Source: Impatiens glandulifera (lineage: Eukaryota; Streptophyta; Magnoliopsida; Ericales; Balsaminaceae). From it: a stretch of 64,000 nt of DNA. Made by a program: the position numbers and the translations under genes. The notes under the pieces were generated by a model that saw only the letters and a program-made list of their open reading frames with translations, was not told where the DNA came from and searched no databases. The first letter of the stretch is position 1; each line of letters starts with the position of its first letter. The stretch lies in NCBI RefSeq assembly GCF_907164915.1, contig NC_061862.1:125249641-125313640 (forward strand). The letters are read 5' to 3'. Positions 32,909-47,060 of the stretch are shown here, in pieces.

Positions 32909-35900
32909 TTTAATCCCCGTGATTCCCGCAACAAACATTGCGTGCTTTCGTTAAGGCACGTGCGCATGCAGGCCCAGAGTGGCTCGAGGTTCGATGATTT
33001 CAACTTTGGTTTGCGTGTTAGACATCATTTTAAAATAAAATATTATTTTAAAAGATTTTGATAGCACATGACCGCTTTTAAAATTAATTATGTAAAAATA
33101 ATTAATTTTGTTCAAATTTTAATAATCCGGGGATTTGTTTATAATCAGATGACGATTATGAAATCCGGTTTAAATAAATTAAACATTATTAATTTAAGAA
33201 AGATTATTTATTTGAAAGACATAGTCGCTAGTTGATTTTAAGAAAATCAATAAAAAGATGGTGTACGTGTACAAACGTATTTTACACTAAAGTTTCATTT
33301 GGTTCGAAGTTTGGTGATACTCGGGAAAAGACTTTCGCTTTATGTCCTCCGTACCCGTTCAAGAACGATATCTACTTTATAAACTCGGCTTATTTAAAAA
33401 TCGGTTGTATAACGTCTGAGTTTTAACCGTTTATTCTTCTGATCTTAGTCATGCTTCTACGTTTAGTGTAATATAAAATATTGAAATATCAATATTTAAA
33501 TGCTGGTACCTATTGTGGATGATAACTAGGGAGGAAATACCTGAAGAATATTAGTCATTTTTAACGACATTAGGGTTTATAAATAAACACCAAACAAGCT
33601 CTTGTTGAAATATTTTTGTGGAAATATCCCAAAATATTTAAAATTCTATTTCTAAATTTTCGGGAATTTTAGAAAATAATTTGGAGTCCCCAAATTATAA
33701 AAATAATTTTGAATTTTGAAAAGTGGAACTAAACAAGCCTTAGGTACCGGAGTCCTAAAGTTCGGGTCTAATTTTATCGGTCAGGGTCCGGAGACCCTCA
33801 ATCTAGGCTCGGGAACCCTCAGTCTAAGTATCAGAGTTCCTAGGTCAGGGTGCTAAGGACTCGGTCCTTGGCTGGGATTTACCGGTCTAGGTGTAGAAAC
33901 TTGTCGGTCTTAGACTAGTCTGAGGCTAAGTTTCTCGGTTGAGATGTATAAACTTCTCGGTTCAGGACTAGCTCTAGGCTAAGTTCCCCAGTCCTATACT
34001 TGGGAGCTCTTGGTCCCAGGTCTGGGATTATCGGTCCCAAGGTCTCGAGAGCTCGGTCCTAGGTTCGAATTTTTTCGGTCCTAAGTGAGAATCCTCGAAC
34101 GGATTTCTCGGTCATAGCTCAAGAACACCGGTCCTAACTCAAAAACATCAATCCTAGGTCTCGGTCCTAACTCAAAAACACCGGTCCTAGGTCTCGGTCC
34201 TAGCTTATTTTTGTCGGTCCTTGGTCTCGGTCTAGACCGAGGATCCTCGGTCGGATCTCTCGGTCATAGGCCAACAAGTCTTGATCCTCAAGAACACAAG
34301 GATCCTGTTTTTAAAATTCATTTTTTAGCTATGATTATTTTGATCGAAGGGCTTGGGTAGCTTTATAAAGCTCCTAGGAACATGTTGATCATCATCTCAA
34401 GGTATCAATCGACTGAATGATGATCAATTTGTTTAAAATAGTTTATGATAAAAAATCGAGTTTTTGATTTTAAGGCTGTTTTAAAGTGTAAGGAGCTATC
34501 AAATAGTTTTATTATACTATATATACTTGATTGGTATCAACACAAAAACATTGGCGGTTCGTTTTGACCAAATCAAGAACTCAAAATATTAATTTATTTT
34601 GAAAATTTTGATCAAACATAATTGGGATGGATAAAACATGCATGATCCAAACAGTTTCCCAACATGTTTACAATCATATTGGGAAACTTTCTAGGATGTG
34701 ATTCACCGAATTAACCCAAGAACAGCAAATCCATTTTTTGTTTGAAATTCAAATTTGAGTTTTTATTATTTAGATGGATTGATCGGTTCTATCCTATCCA
34801 AATAGTTTATAAATCATCTAGGGATGAATTTTCAAACATAAAATACAATAAACAATAAACATACAAGCTTATATAATTTGAAATATAAAAAAATTCAAAT
34901 CAAACTGTAATATGAATTAGAGGTTGATTGGAACTTACCAATGATTGGAGAACACTTTTTGTCCCTTAGGGAAACTTTTTGAATGTTCAGATTCAAACTT
35001 TAAGGTTTCAAACATAAAATTCAAAAAATTCAAAAGCTTCAAGCTTTAATGGTGGAATTTTGATTTACTTCGATTTGAAGGTATGAGTTATTTACTTAGC
35101 TTTAGAATGATTTGAATGAGCTATTTATAGTATCTCTAAGTCGGTTGGAGAAGTCAAGTGGACCGAATCAGTCAAATGCCATTAATAACTTTTGATTGTT
35201 CTTGGCTTGTAGTCGCCAAAATAGGTAGTGACGAGGCCTACTCTTGTAAGGAGAATGATCACCATCGGGTGATCATTTGATTGACCAATGGCTGATTTCC
35301 CAAAACCCAAAATTAATACGGTTCTTCATGCTTATCCTGACGACGTCACGATGAAGAAGGTGATAAGAGGTCAAAACGACGTCGTTTTGATGGCGTCATG
35401 GCAGTTCGTTAGCGTTCCAGCTAACGGTCGTCTCCTAATCTGCTGCAACCCGGGTGCATGTCTCCTGGGCGCTGGATGAAAATCCAGCGTTGATCCGATG
35501 ATCCTGGTGTGTGCGTTATCTAATTCCTTTAGTTTCGACCATATTTTTAATTAAATCTTTAAGGGTTTATTTGAAATTGATTTTTCTTTCACCTTTTTGG
35601 CTTTAAGTTTGATCTTTTTAAATACATAAAATATTGAAATAAATATGGCAAATATTTTACCAAAATTTTTTTATTATATATTTTTAGGATTTAAATAAAT
35701 AATTCTTTTATATGAAATGGATACAATAATTCATCAAAACTATTTATTTTTATCCTTTAATTTTTCTAAAATTATTTTGAGATAATATGGATACAACATT
35801 TATCCCAAAAAAATTGTTTTTTATTCTGGCCTTAACTCTTAATTAATTTGATTAACTATTACAATAATTAATCCTAATTAATTGTTTTAAATAGATTTTT

Positions 35901-35998
35901 TGTCGTGGGGTTAATTATTTTAATTTTATATATTTAAAAGTAAATCAAAATAATTATTGTAATATTATAAATTGGGGTGTATATTTTTAGTGCTTACA
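32909..35998 (-). mobile_element. 3090-bp LTR-like element (possible solo LTR) inside the 5' LTR
   Basis: Flanked by gaatg on both sides (32904-32908 and 35999-36003), a 5-bp duplication. On the minus strand it starts TGTAAGCAC and has CTATAAATAG near 35130 as a candidate LTR TATA box. It includes a ctcggtcc-rich minisatellite (33745-34290), an agtcgctagttgattttaag phrase and gtcctccgtacccgttcaag, typical of long Tat/Ogre-type LTRs (from memory). No second LTR, primer-binding site or pol gene is seen, so it may be a solo LTR or a non-coding derivative. Its other end (GATTAAA on the minus strand) is not the usual CA. The open frames at 33232-33426 and 35288-35479 are not supported as genes. 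Confidence 0.65.
33745..34290. repeat. Degenerate 'ctcggtcctagg' minisatellite
   Basis: Dense, irregular copies of a core like ctcggtcctaggt / cggtcctaactcaaaaac, about 20-40 bp apart. The same low-complexity block on the opposite strand is at about 6800-7050 in repeat copy A, so it belongs to the repeat family. Confidence 0.75.
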
Positions 35999-36372
35999 GA
36001 ATGATTTAGGGTTTCATTTCAAACTATATATATCCCTTCACTCTAATTACACCACATCATCATATCATTTCTTACTCTAGAATTCTAAGAGTTGTTTTTT
36101 TTTGTGAGTGTTTTTCGAGTTATTACTCGACTATATCTGTTGAAACTCTGTGATTGGATTCAAGTATCTTTGTTATATTCGATGTACCATAGGAGACAAT
36201 CATCTGCGATAAACTCCAACACAAACAAGAGACGATGTAATTGTTTTAAGAGAAATATGTCAAACACATGCTTCAGATCAACATTTCAATTCGGCGATTT
36301 CGTTTTTCGTATATTTTATTTTATTTCTTTGTAACATTGTATTTTAAATTATTCAAGACAAAATATCTAACA

Positions 36373-37153
36373 ATCTTAAAACATGTTCTCTGTGCTAAGC
36401 TATTTAAGAGTTTGCGCCATCGAAAATCTTTATATTTGATGTTTCATAAATACGAGTTGAAATGTTACACAAGAGTTGATGAATGTTGTTTAAAGGATGA
36501 AGCTGATTCTGAATTTTTCAAAAGGAGTTGTCAATAGTTATTGTTGAATAACGTTAATGATGAAAAATGACATATCATTCGTATCTCCTTTATATATATT
36601 GCTAAAGATAATATATACATATAATTAATAAAAGGACTAATTTATAGAAAATAAACAAAAAAAAAAAATAAGATTTTGATTTCTAAAAAATTAATAGTCA
36701 TTTTTTATAATTAATTTGTATAGTAATTTAATTAATTATGACTAAAATAAATAGTTTTAATTTTAATTTAATCATGTGATAGTTAATTACATATGCATAT
36801 ATATATGCTTAATATAATTATCCATGAATACATGTTAGTAGTTGCTTGATTTCTTTAATTCTTTAGGTTAGAATCATGAAAAATATGAATTGTTGTCCAC
36901 TATGCTTCTAGTATGAAATCAGCTAATTTGGAGAGTTTCCAGATGAAACATATTGAATCAAGCTTTAACTACAATTAATATGGAGGATTTAAAGAGGAAT
37001 ACAACATATTGTCCAAAGAAAATATTGGCATTATTTAATCCTAGCCAGACCAATTGCTAATTAGCATATTATGAAATAAATTAATTATGTATGATAGAGA
37101 TTTTGTTTGTTTGAAATTAAAAGGTCATAAAGTCGTGTTTAATTTGATCAAAG
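36373..37153 (+). other. Copia interior, left part
   Basis: AT-rich sequence between the 5' LTR and the LINE insertion. No clear primer-binding site or gag domain can be read; it is too decayed. Confidence 0.5.
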
Positions 37154-37163
37154 ATGTGGCAAA

Positions 37164-38240
37164 GTCTACGACTTTGGCTATTTCTTCCTCACTTTTGGCA
37201 CGGAGCCTGAAGTCCAAGCCATTGCTGACTCAGATTTCATCTTCATGTTCAGCTTATGTTTCAAGCTCGTCAAATGGAATGAATAAATGGACATCAATAG
37301 CAAACTGCCACAATCCGAACAAAGTGTGGGTAAGACTGAGAAACATCCCACCACACCTTTGTAATGCCAAAGTACTTGCCTACCTCAATGGACTCATTAG
37401 AAAACCGCTTAAGCTCGATCCCGACTTTGACTCGTTTGAACGGGTCACGTTTGCCCGCGTTTGTATTAAGATCAACTCAGCAAGTACAAAACCGAAAAAA
37501 ATCGAGTTAAGATGCCAGAATGGAAATATGGCCACCATTGAGGTCATGTACGAGCAGGTGGGAAAAGAGGACGAGAAAAAGCAAAAAAAGCCAGTGGCCG
37601 CTCCTAAACAAGAGAATATCAAGGTGGTCAAGAAATCCTATATCGAAATCCTCAAAGCAAATGAAAGTCACAACGAACACATGAACGAGAATCAAACCGA
37701 TCTTGATCCCACTAATTAGGATCGAAAAGCCCGACGTCAACGTGGATGATAGAGAAAGCCAAATCATCTCGAAAACCATGATTTTCGAAACCAAAGAAAG
37801 ACGCAACGTTGTCAAAGAAACCACTTTAAGGGAAAAAACTCATATTCTCAACTCCAAAATCAAGCCCAAAAGAAAAATAGTGACAAGAGAAGCTAGAGAA
37901 GACGAAGAAGCCAGAACTTTATCCGGAAATATATCACAAAAAGACCTAAGGGTGACAAGAAAGAAGGAAAAAAATAACAAGGATAAAGGCAATAGAGACG
38001 AGTCAGAGGAAATCAATCCCTATCATCTTGTTTCAGTCGATTGATTGCTAGTTTCATTCCTTATTCACTTTTGTACTTTGATTTAATATCCATGTGCGTT
38101 TCTTAGGCCAAATGTGAATTCTTCATGGCCATCGTGTATTGACTTTGAGCAAATTGTTGTAAGCTCAATTTCAGCTTTTGTACTCCTTTTACCCTTTTTG
38201 GTTCTTTTTAATTAATGACGTAAGTCATTTGTCAAAAAAA
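37164..38240 (+). mobile_element. LINE derivative with ORF1-like gene but no ORF2
   Basis: Flanked by atgtggcaaa at 37154-37163 and 38241-38250, a perfect 10-bp duplication. The frame running to 37719 encodes VWVRLRNIPPHLCNAKVLAYL then LIRKPLKLDPDF and FARVCIKI, the DUF4283-like RNA-binding part of plant L1 ORF1 proteins, followed by a Lys/Glu-rich tail. An overlapping frame (37703-38044) is highly charged and may continue the tail after a frameshift. Next come LINE 3'-UTR-like sequence (tttgtactccttttaccc, tttttaattaatgacgtaag) and a short A-run (gtcaaaaaaa). The reverse transcriptase ORF2 is absent. Codons upstream of 37164 in the open frame belong to the Copia interior. Confidence 0.72.
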
Positions 38241-38250
38241 ATGTGGCAAA

Positions 38251-40925
38251 CGTGCGACATCATCAGATGCAAACACGCGACAAAAAACAAATGCTCAAGC
38301 AACTTCGGTCAAAGGTGTTGAAACATTATGATTTATTTTATAGAAATTATGTGACATGATAAAAGAATATTTATTTGATTAAATATTATAGTTTTTTTTT
38401 TTGTAGAAATAATAGGTTGAAATGAATACTTTAATTGATTCAACATTATAGTTTTTTTTTATGTAGAGATGATGTGAAAAATGGTTTATATATGAATAAA
38501 TATTCCAATCTTTTATATATAAATTATATATGAATGATTTATTCAATTAAATATTCACAATAATAATTATTATATTAATTTAATGATAGGTATGAAAAAA
38601 TAATTGTGTGGCAATCTCTTAATTAGAAAATCCTAGATTTAATTCACAAAGGTGTGTAATTTAAACGAGTACCGACAAGAATGTGGGCAAAAAAAATTTG
38701 ATTTATAATAACACAAAACTTATTTTGTATATTATGATAAATAAAAAGATAATCTATTGTTAGATAAATACAGGACGAATTCAAAAATTAAATTTGATGT
38801 GGGCTATATATTATAAAATTCAAATAATTTAAAATTTTAATTAAACCAAAACAAAGTGTAAAACAATTAATGAGAGTCTTTCACACTTAGTAATAGATAT
38901 TTTCATGAGTTTAAGAAGGGAAAAAACTTGCTGATCTAGAGCATATATTAGTATAATGTGATAAAATTATTCTTAAAAAATGTAAATTATACACAAAAAC
39001 TCGTTTAAACAACATTTTGATTAAATTAACAATTTTAAATAAATTCTTAAAGTATATATATTTTCTAAAGTTTAGTTTTCTGCCCACCTAATGATTACGT
39101 CCAAATTAATATTTTTTAATAAGAAAAGATTAAATAAATCAAAATTATTAAACCTATCGTGTAATATGCATTGATTGAATGACAACAACTATAATATGTT
39201 TCTATCAAAATATTGTTGCGGTCTAAAATGGTAAATTCAATATTCGACATTTCTTAATCAAATATTTGATATACAAACAGAAGTTTTGATAATATCTAAA
39301 GTACACATCACATAAACAAAGTTAGCATAGAACAAACTTATACATTATAAAATAAACCTTAACACTTTTAAATTTATAAATAAGTAGGCTAAATATTTTA
39401 TAAAGGTAATAAATAATTACTTTTTTTGTCTCAAACATATAAAAATTTTATAAAAATAAAATTATTTACCTCTTCATTACCATTTAGAATATTTATATAA
39501 AAATAAAAATTATTCACACTATTTATCTATAAATATCATCTTAACCAATTTAAAAAAAAATCTCAATTACTTCATATTTTATTTGAATAAATTCTTAACT
39601 TTCCACTTGAGATATACTTTAATTTCAGGAAGAAATTTATATAGATAAATAAGTAAAAAAAAGAAAGCAAGAGTAAACTAACAAAAATAGTAAATTATAT
39701 TTGAGAGTGAGAGAGAGGTGTACATGAGAACTAATTAGCAATACAAAGTTAATTTCTTCTCTCTTCTTTCTCTATAACAGCCTGTAATCATCTTGAGGCC
39801 ATGGCCATCACCAAGCTTTTTAATTAAGAAATATATATTTATATATATATATATATATATTTATTTATTTATTTTAGGGTGGGCTTGAGAGCACCTTTCA
39901 CAATTGAATTCGTAGATAAATATGTACGCAACTTAACAAAAAAAAAAAAAATAATGTCTTGTTTATATTTGTTTAGTTGGAGTTCAAATCGAACTTTCAA
40001 ATTTAAGTATTTTAATATCTTTCCATGACATTATTTTCATACAAATCTGAAAAATAAATATTTTCAAAATAAATTTTATGAAAAAAAAATCAATATGAAA
40101 AATTGACTTGTAAAATTTTTGTATGACTTATAACAAGTTCTACAATAATGGTATAAGAAATTTGATCATATTTTAATTTTAATTGAAAAGTCAATGAACG
40201 TGACAATTGGTATATCATGAAGACAATGAAAGTCGTTATTTCTTTATATAATATTTTTATAGTTAAAAATTACGATAAAAATGATTAAATTCACTAAAGA
40301 TGTGAGTTGCACTAAACAATGTATCATGAAAGATTACGTCTACAAGTGAATATATTTACAATTGAAAGTGCAACTATATGGGTGAAAATCTTCTAACAAA
40401 ATTATGATTGATAAATTAAATGATATAATATATATTCATAACTTTTTGACATGTGTCAATTTTTTTTTTTTTGAAATATGTAATTGTTTATACGAGACAT
40501 AATAGTTCACAAATATTTTGTCTACTAGTTAGCCAAAAAAACAATATTTTTCACAAAAGAATGTTTAAATGATAAGTATGTATGAATGATCATGCTTAGT
40601 AGAAAATATTTCAAGATTGTCTAAAAATAAAATTCTAATTATTGTGATAGTAATTTGAAATTGTACAATCTTAGAATCAATGACAAGTCTTGACATACAC
40701 GTCTTAGATATAATGTCATTAAACTATACTCTCTAATAGATAGAGTTATCACATTTGACTATATTAGTCATGTTTAACATTGTGGATCCACTAACCAAAC
40801 TATTGAATAGAGAGTTAGTTTGAAGTCTTTTGAGACATGAGCCTACTATAAATTTGTATGAAGAAAAACTCAATTATTAAACATTTCACTAAGTTAATCT
40901 TTAAATTTTCATTAATGTGGAGGAT
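38251..40925 (+). pseudogene. Copia interior, right part, with RNase H tail relic
   Basis: Mostly AT-rich and unreadable, with a (TA)n at about 39840-39860. At about 40640-40880 a broken frame reads YCDSN, NDKS, RLRYNVIKL and then NIVDPLTKLLNRELV, the conserved end of Copia RNase H/polyprotein. In-frame stops are present. The gag, protease, integrase and most of the reverse transcriptase are not recognisable. Confidence 0.65.
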
Positions 40926-41750
40926 TGTTGAAATTAAACTAATTCCATTAATTAAATGGACATTAGAATTTGGGAAAATAAAATTGACACTAAATTCAAA
41001 TGTAAACTAATGATGAAATTTAATCTAAAAAAAATCCACAACAAATTCAAATGTGATAAGATGAAATTTAATCCAAATGAAAATGAATTTGTTAATTGTT
41101 ACAATTAACATTAATGTCTTGAATGAGGCGATTAACAAATGATGTTAATTGATATTGTAACTACAAAATACTTATTGATGTTAATCATTATTAAGTGTTA
41201 GCATATTGAACCTATGTAACTTGTATTCTCATAATGAAGAAGAAATGTTAATGTAATGAAGAGGCAAATAAGGCTAATCATTGGATGGATGGATTAGTGA
41301 CTGTTGAATTAAAGTATTGATGAATGGTATATGATTTAATTTTTAACAATATATATCACTTCACTCCGATTCATTACACTACATCATTTTATCATTTCTC
41401 ACTCTAGAATTCTAAAAGTCATTTCTTTATTTTTGTGAGTGTTTTTCGAGTTCTTGGCTCGACTATATCTGTTGAAACTCAGTTATTGGATTCATGTATC
41501 TTTCTCATGTTCGACACGTAGTGATTCTAGTGCAAAATCATTACTAGATTCGATATACCATGGGAGACAGTCATCTATGATAAGTTCCAACATAAACGGG
41601 AGACGGTTGAATTGTTTTAAAGAAAATGTGTCTAATACTTGCTTCAAATCAACATTGGTGATTTCGTGCTTCGTATATTTTATTTTATTTCATTTCTTTA
41701 TAACATTATATTTTATATAGTTTATGTTATTCAAGACAAAATATCTAACA
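40926..41750 (+). repeat. 3' LTR of the Copia element (825 bp)
   Basis: TGTTGAAATTAAACTAATTCC at the start and gacaaaatatctaaca at the end. Uninterrupted, so it serves as the reference that reveals the insertions in the 5' LTR. Contains cgactatatctgttgaaact and tctagaattctaa, both shared with the 5' LTR. Confidence 0.8.
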
Positions 41751-41815
41751 ACATTCTCCATAGAGTGTTTTATGTGGACATTTTTTAGCGTCGTTATTTA
41801 ATAAAAGAGTAATGA

Positions 41816-42347
41816 TAGAGAGCGACACTCCCAACGACTCCCCAACAATCCCCACTTGGCAGCGACTCCCCAACGATGCCCACTTGGTAGCCACGTGGAA
41901 AAAATAAGTCAGGGTGAAAAACAAAATGATCATGTAAAAAGTTAGAGTGAAAAAGTTATAAAGAAAGTCATGTAAAATTAATGCTCCTAAACATGACCAT
42001 GTTCTTGACATAATGCTTTCGAACATGGCCATGTTTTTGACAGAATACTCCCGAACATGGTCATGTTCTTAACATAATGCTTCCGAACATGATCATGTTA
42101 TTGATAGAATGCTCTCAAACATAGCCATGATCGGGATAAAACATTTTTCTCTTTAATTTTTTATATTTTTAATTTTTTCTCTCTAATTTTTTATATGATT
42201 AATTTTTGTTTTTCTTCCCTCTATAATTTTTTATATTTATAATTTTCTTTTCTTAAATTTTTATATAATTAATTTTTTTCTTCTAATATGGGTTATTTTT
42301 TTCACTTGGCTGTCAAGTGAGGGTAGTTGGGGGAGTCGCTACCTCTA
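41816..42347. mobile_element. MITE-like element with tandem palindromes
   Basis: The ends tagagagcgacactcccaac and the complement TAGAGGTAGCGACTCCCCCAAC are imperfect inverted termini, and cacttggcagc / cacttggctgtcaagtg occur in the subterminal parts. No clear target duplication was found and no gene is encoded. Confidence 0.55.
41980..42135. repeat. Five 32-bp tandem units, each with an AACATGNNCATGTT palindrome
   Basis: Units start aatgct.c.gaacatgg and carry the centres aacatgaccatgtt, aacatggccatgtt, aacatggtcatgtt, aacatgatcatgtt and aacatagccatgat. Period is 32 bp. The palindromic core is better kept than the linker. Confidence 0.85.
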
Positions 42348-42351
42348 GCGT

Positions 42352-44292
<1,941 letters not shown>

Positions 44293-45325
44293 TCTATATA
44301 AATATAATGATGCTTGATTTTAAATTGTTCGGATTGCCGAGTCGAGTGTTGTGGTTAATTTGGATATATATGTGAGAGTAAATAAATATTTGGGTCGGAT
44401 GGTGAGTTGACCCGTCCATAAATTATAACGGTTAAAAATAAAATTAAAAATGCTATATGTATGTTTCGAACAATATCTACAACATAGTCTGAGGTATATG
44501 GAAAAACAAGTATAACTTTTTAACCAACTAGATTAATAAAACTTTATATTTTAAATTCAACATTAAATTTGATAAACGCGGGATATTTTAACAATATAAG
44601 TTCAAATTTTTAATTAACTAATCTATATATATATATAATGATGCTTAATTTTTAAAATGTCCGAATTGTCGGGTCGAGAGCTATGGTTAATTTGGATATA
44701 TATGTGAGAGTAAATATATACTTTGTCGGATTGTGGGTTGACCCGCCCATAAACTTAAAACGGTTAAAAATAAAATTAAAAATGCTATAGATATGGTTTG
44801 AACTTGCAACCTAACAAAATAAGTTAACACTTTAACCAACTAGACTAATAACACTTTACATTTTTAATTCAACACCAAATTTGATGAAAGCGATGGTTCA
44901 TCAATAGTTTTTAATCGTCGTAGTTTGACTCCGCACTATAGATTTCACTATTATTAGTGAGTAATAATGGATGAATTCTGTCATATTTATAGAGATAGGG
45001 GACATAATTAATATGAATATAGTAAGTCTCATCTATGCTACTTTAATGGTAGTCTTTACATTTTTCCTTTCACTCGTAGTATGGAGAAGAAATGGACTCT
45101 AGGGGTCAAACTAAATGAGTTGAGAAATCAAACTGTATCAATTGTTTTAGAAATCGTTCTGCAATGTGAGAGTAAATAGATATTTGAGTCGGATTGTGGG
45201 TTGACTCGCCCATATACTTAAAATGGTTAAAAATAAAATTAAAGATGTTATCACATTTTTACCGTAATATTTTTTTCACGTTTTTTTATATTATTACCCG
45301 TGCAAATGCACGAAATACACCCTAG
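44293..45325 (+). mobile_element. Helitron-like non-autonomous element(s)
   Basis: The right end carries the hairpin cgtgcaaatgcacg (about 45298-45311) followed about 10 bases later by CTAG then T, the classic Helitron 3' signature. Two left-end-like copies start TCTATATA...ataatgatgctt at 44293 and 44622, each preceded by A. Three diverged copies of a block with tgtgagagtaaata...gtcgga.tg.g.gttgac.cg.cc follow (about 44370, 44700 and 45165). This suggests stacked or tandemly duplicated Helitron ends. No RepHel gene. Confidence 0.65.
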
Positions 45326-47054
45326 TTAAAATAAATAATAATTAATTATACTTATAATTAATTAAAATCTCTCCTCATTAATTTACCATTTTAGAACAAT
45401 AGATTAAACGATATAATTAAATAGTACGAAAGAAATATACATACCATATAAATATATATTCAAAATGTTATTTAAAATTGTATTATCTAATATCTATGAC
45501 AAAATCAAACAAATCGGTAAATTGTTTTTAATTATCACCTCATATATAATTTTATGAGTACATTCTTTTTTTTTTTTAAAGAGTTTTCCATAGTCTAACA
45601 CATTGACATGCAAATTAAAAATAAAATATAACTTATAATAAAAATACTACTCAATAAATTGATTTAATAATGTTTTAATAAATGTATATATATTATATTT
45701 TGTTATTTGATTTATTTATAATTCCATGCTATTATTTAATATATATATATATAAATAAATAAATAAATAAGTTAACGCATAAAATAAATAAATATTTATT
45801 TACAAATTAATATGTAAAGAAATGAATTATTAATGAAGAGCGAAAGAAAAATTATTAGGTGAAACAAAAGAGAAATAAACTTTTGAATTATATTTAGTAA
45901 GTTATTTGTAATCTAATTTATAACATCAATAATGTCTCAAATAAGTTATATCAAATTTATAGATCTAACCTCTAACATCATCAATATTTCTCATCAACAC
46001 ATGACTTGTTTTGGTTATTACATTTAAATATTTTCTGGTTTCTTCTACTAGAAAATAATATGATATAGACCCATCTTTTTAGTCTGACTCTTTTAGTCCC
46101 TTAACATGACAATGCAAAAGAAGTGTGAGGCTATATTCACCTCCTTATAAATATACCACTAGTAATGATTATATCCTCGTGCATACATCTAACAATAGTC
46201 AGAATCTCACCTCAACAAATTTTTTTTTATTTTTTTTATTAATATGTATATGAGACTCTTACAATCTTGCCTAACATAACTTAGTTAGGTCAAGGTTGAC
46301 CTTATTATACAAAATATTTTCAACAGTGAAATTATCTAGATCCCATTATCGCATAGTTTCCCAAGAAGACGAGTTTACGTCTTTATTTATAACCATTAAC
46401 ATATTTTGTCAATGGACGTACATTCTTCTATATATAGTCTTCTTATGTACCTATTTCAGCTAACAAAACCACTAGATTGAACGTGAAACATATATTTGAT
46501 TGTGACATCCTTATAAATGGTAATATAACAAGCTCAAAGATATTACATATTAGGACTACAATTGCATTTAATCAATTTAGTACAAGTATTCTCCATTTAT
46601 ACAGTCTACTTTATTGAAAAACACAATATCTTGGAATGTCTAACCCCTATTCTTGTACTAGTTTTACCGGAAAAAATTTACATGTAAGCTAAATCGATCT
46701 TGATAAGAAGAATTTTATCTCCATCTTGTTGATGGATATATATTACTAGCACATTTCAAAATGGATTGAATCCAAATCTAAATAGTAAATAATTATTTTA
46801 GAATCACATTTTTTTTTATCAAATAGCTCTTCTAGATCAAAATAAAATTTTATTTATTAAAATTTCTCATTAAGATCAAATTTCAGACCTAAAATGTATT
46901 TTTGCATATTAGACCAATAATTTTGTAGAAGTATTTAAGAACTTAACAAGATTTATCAAAAATATCAGCAGAAAGTAATTTTAAGGCTTTTTCAAAACTA
47001 AGGAAAGTAAAATGAACCCAACAGGCCTACACTAAATTGAGGAAGCAAAACTAG
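45326..47054. other. Spacer with decayed sequence
   Basis: AT-rich to 45990. From about 46000 to 46790 base composition is more ordinary but no frame stays open. From 47055 the DYRK gene's 3' UTR probably begins on the minus strand. Confidence 0.5.
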
Positions 47055-47060
47055 CATTTT
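47055..47060 (-). promoter_or_regulatory. Candidate polyadenylation signal of the DYRK gene
   Basis: On the minus strand AATAAA occurs about 430 bp after the stop codon at 47487, in otherwise leader-like, moderately AT-rich sequence. Use is inferred. Confidence 0.3.

Larger units (their letters stand above)
31867..36372 (+). repeat. 5' LTR of the Copia element, in three pieces
   Basis: Pieces 31867-31883, about 32510-32908 and 36004-36372 align in order with the 3' LTR at 40926-41750 and sum to about 785 bp. The gaps are a MITE (31884-32509) and a 3090-bp LTR-like element (32909-35998). Open frames such as 36092-36537 lie in the last piece and the adjacent interior and are not genes. Confidence 0.8.
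31867..41750 (+). mobile_element. Old Copia-type LTR retrotransposon with nested insertions
   Basis: The 5' LTR (31867-36372, split by two insertions) and the 3' LTR (40926-41750, 825 bp) share TGTTG.AATTAAACTAA starts and gacaaaatatctaaca ends. Flanks acagt (31862-31866) and acatt (41751-41755) fit a 5-bp duplication with one mismatch. A purine-rich tract (gtggaggat) precedes the 3' LTR, as expected. The interior holds a LINE derivative and a decayed Copia RNase H tail. No intact gene remains, and LTR divergence marks it as old. Confidence 0.8.

Noticed and set aside
35288..35479. 63-codon frame in a GC-richer patch
   Set aside because: No recognisable protein; it lies in the presumed promoter-side region of the 3090-bp LTR-like element.
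36092..36537. Frames 36092-36334 and 36268-36537
   Set aside because: They fall in the third piece of the Copia 5' LTR and adjacent decayed interior; no domain recognised.
46640..46790. Possible LINE reverse transcriptase relic on the minus strand (KIDLAY-like phrase)
   Set aside because: Only a handful of residues match and neighbouring conserved motifs are absent.
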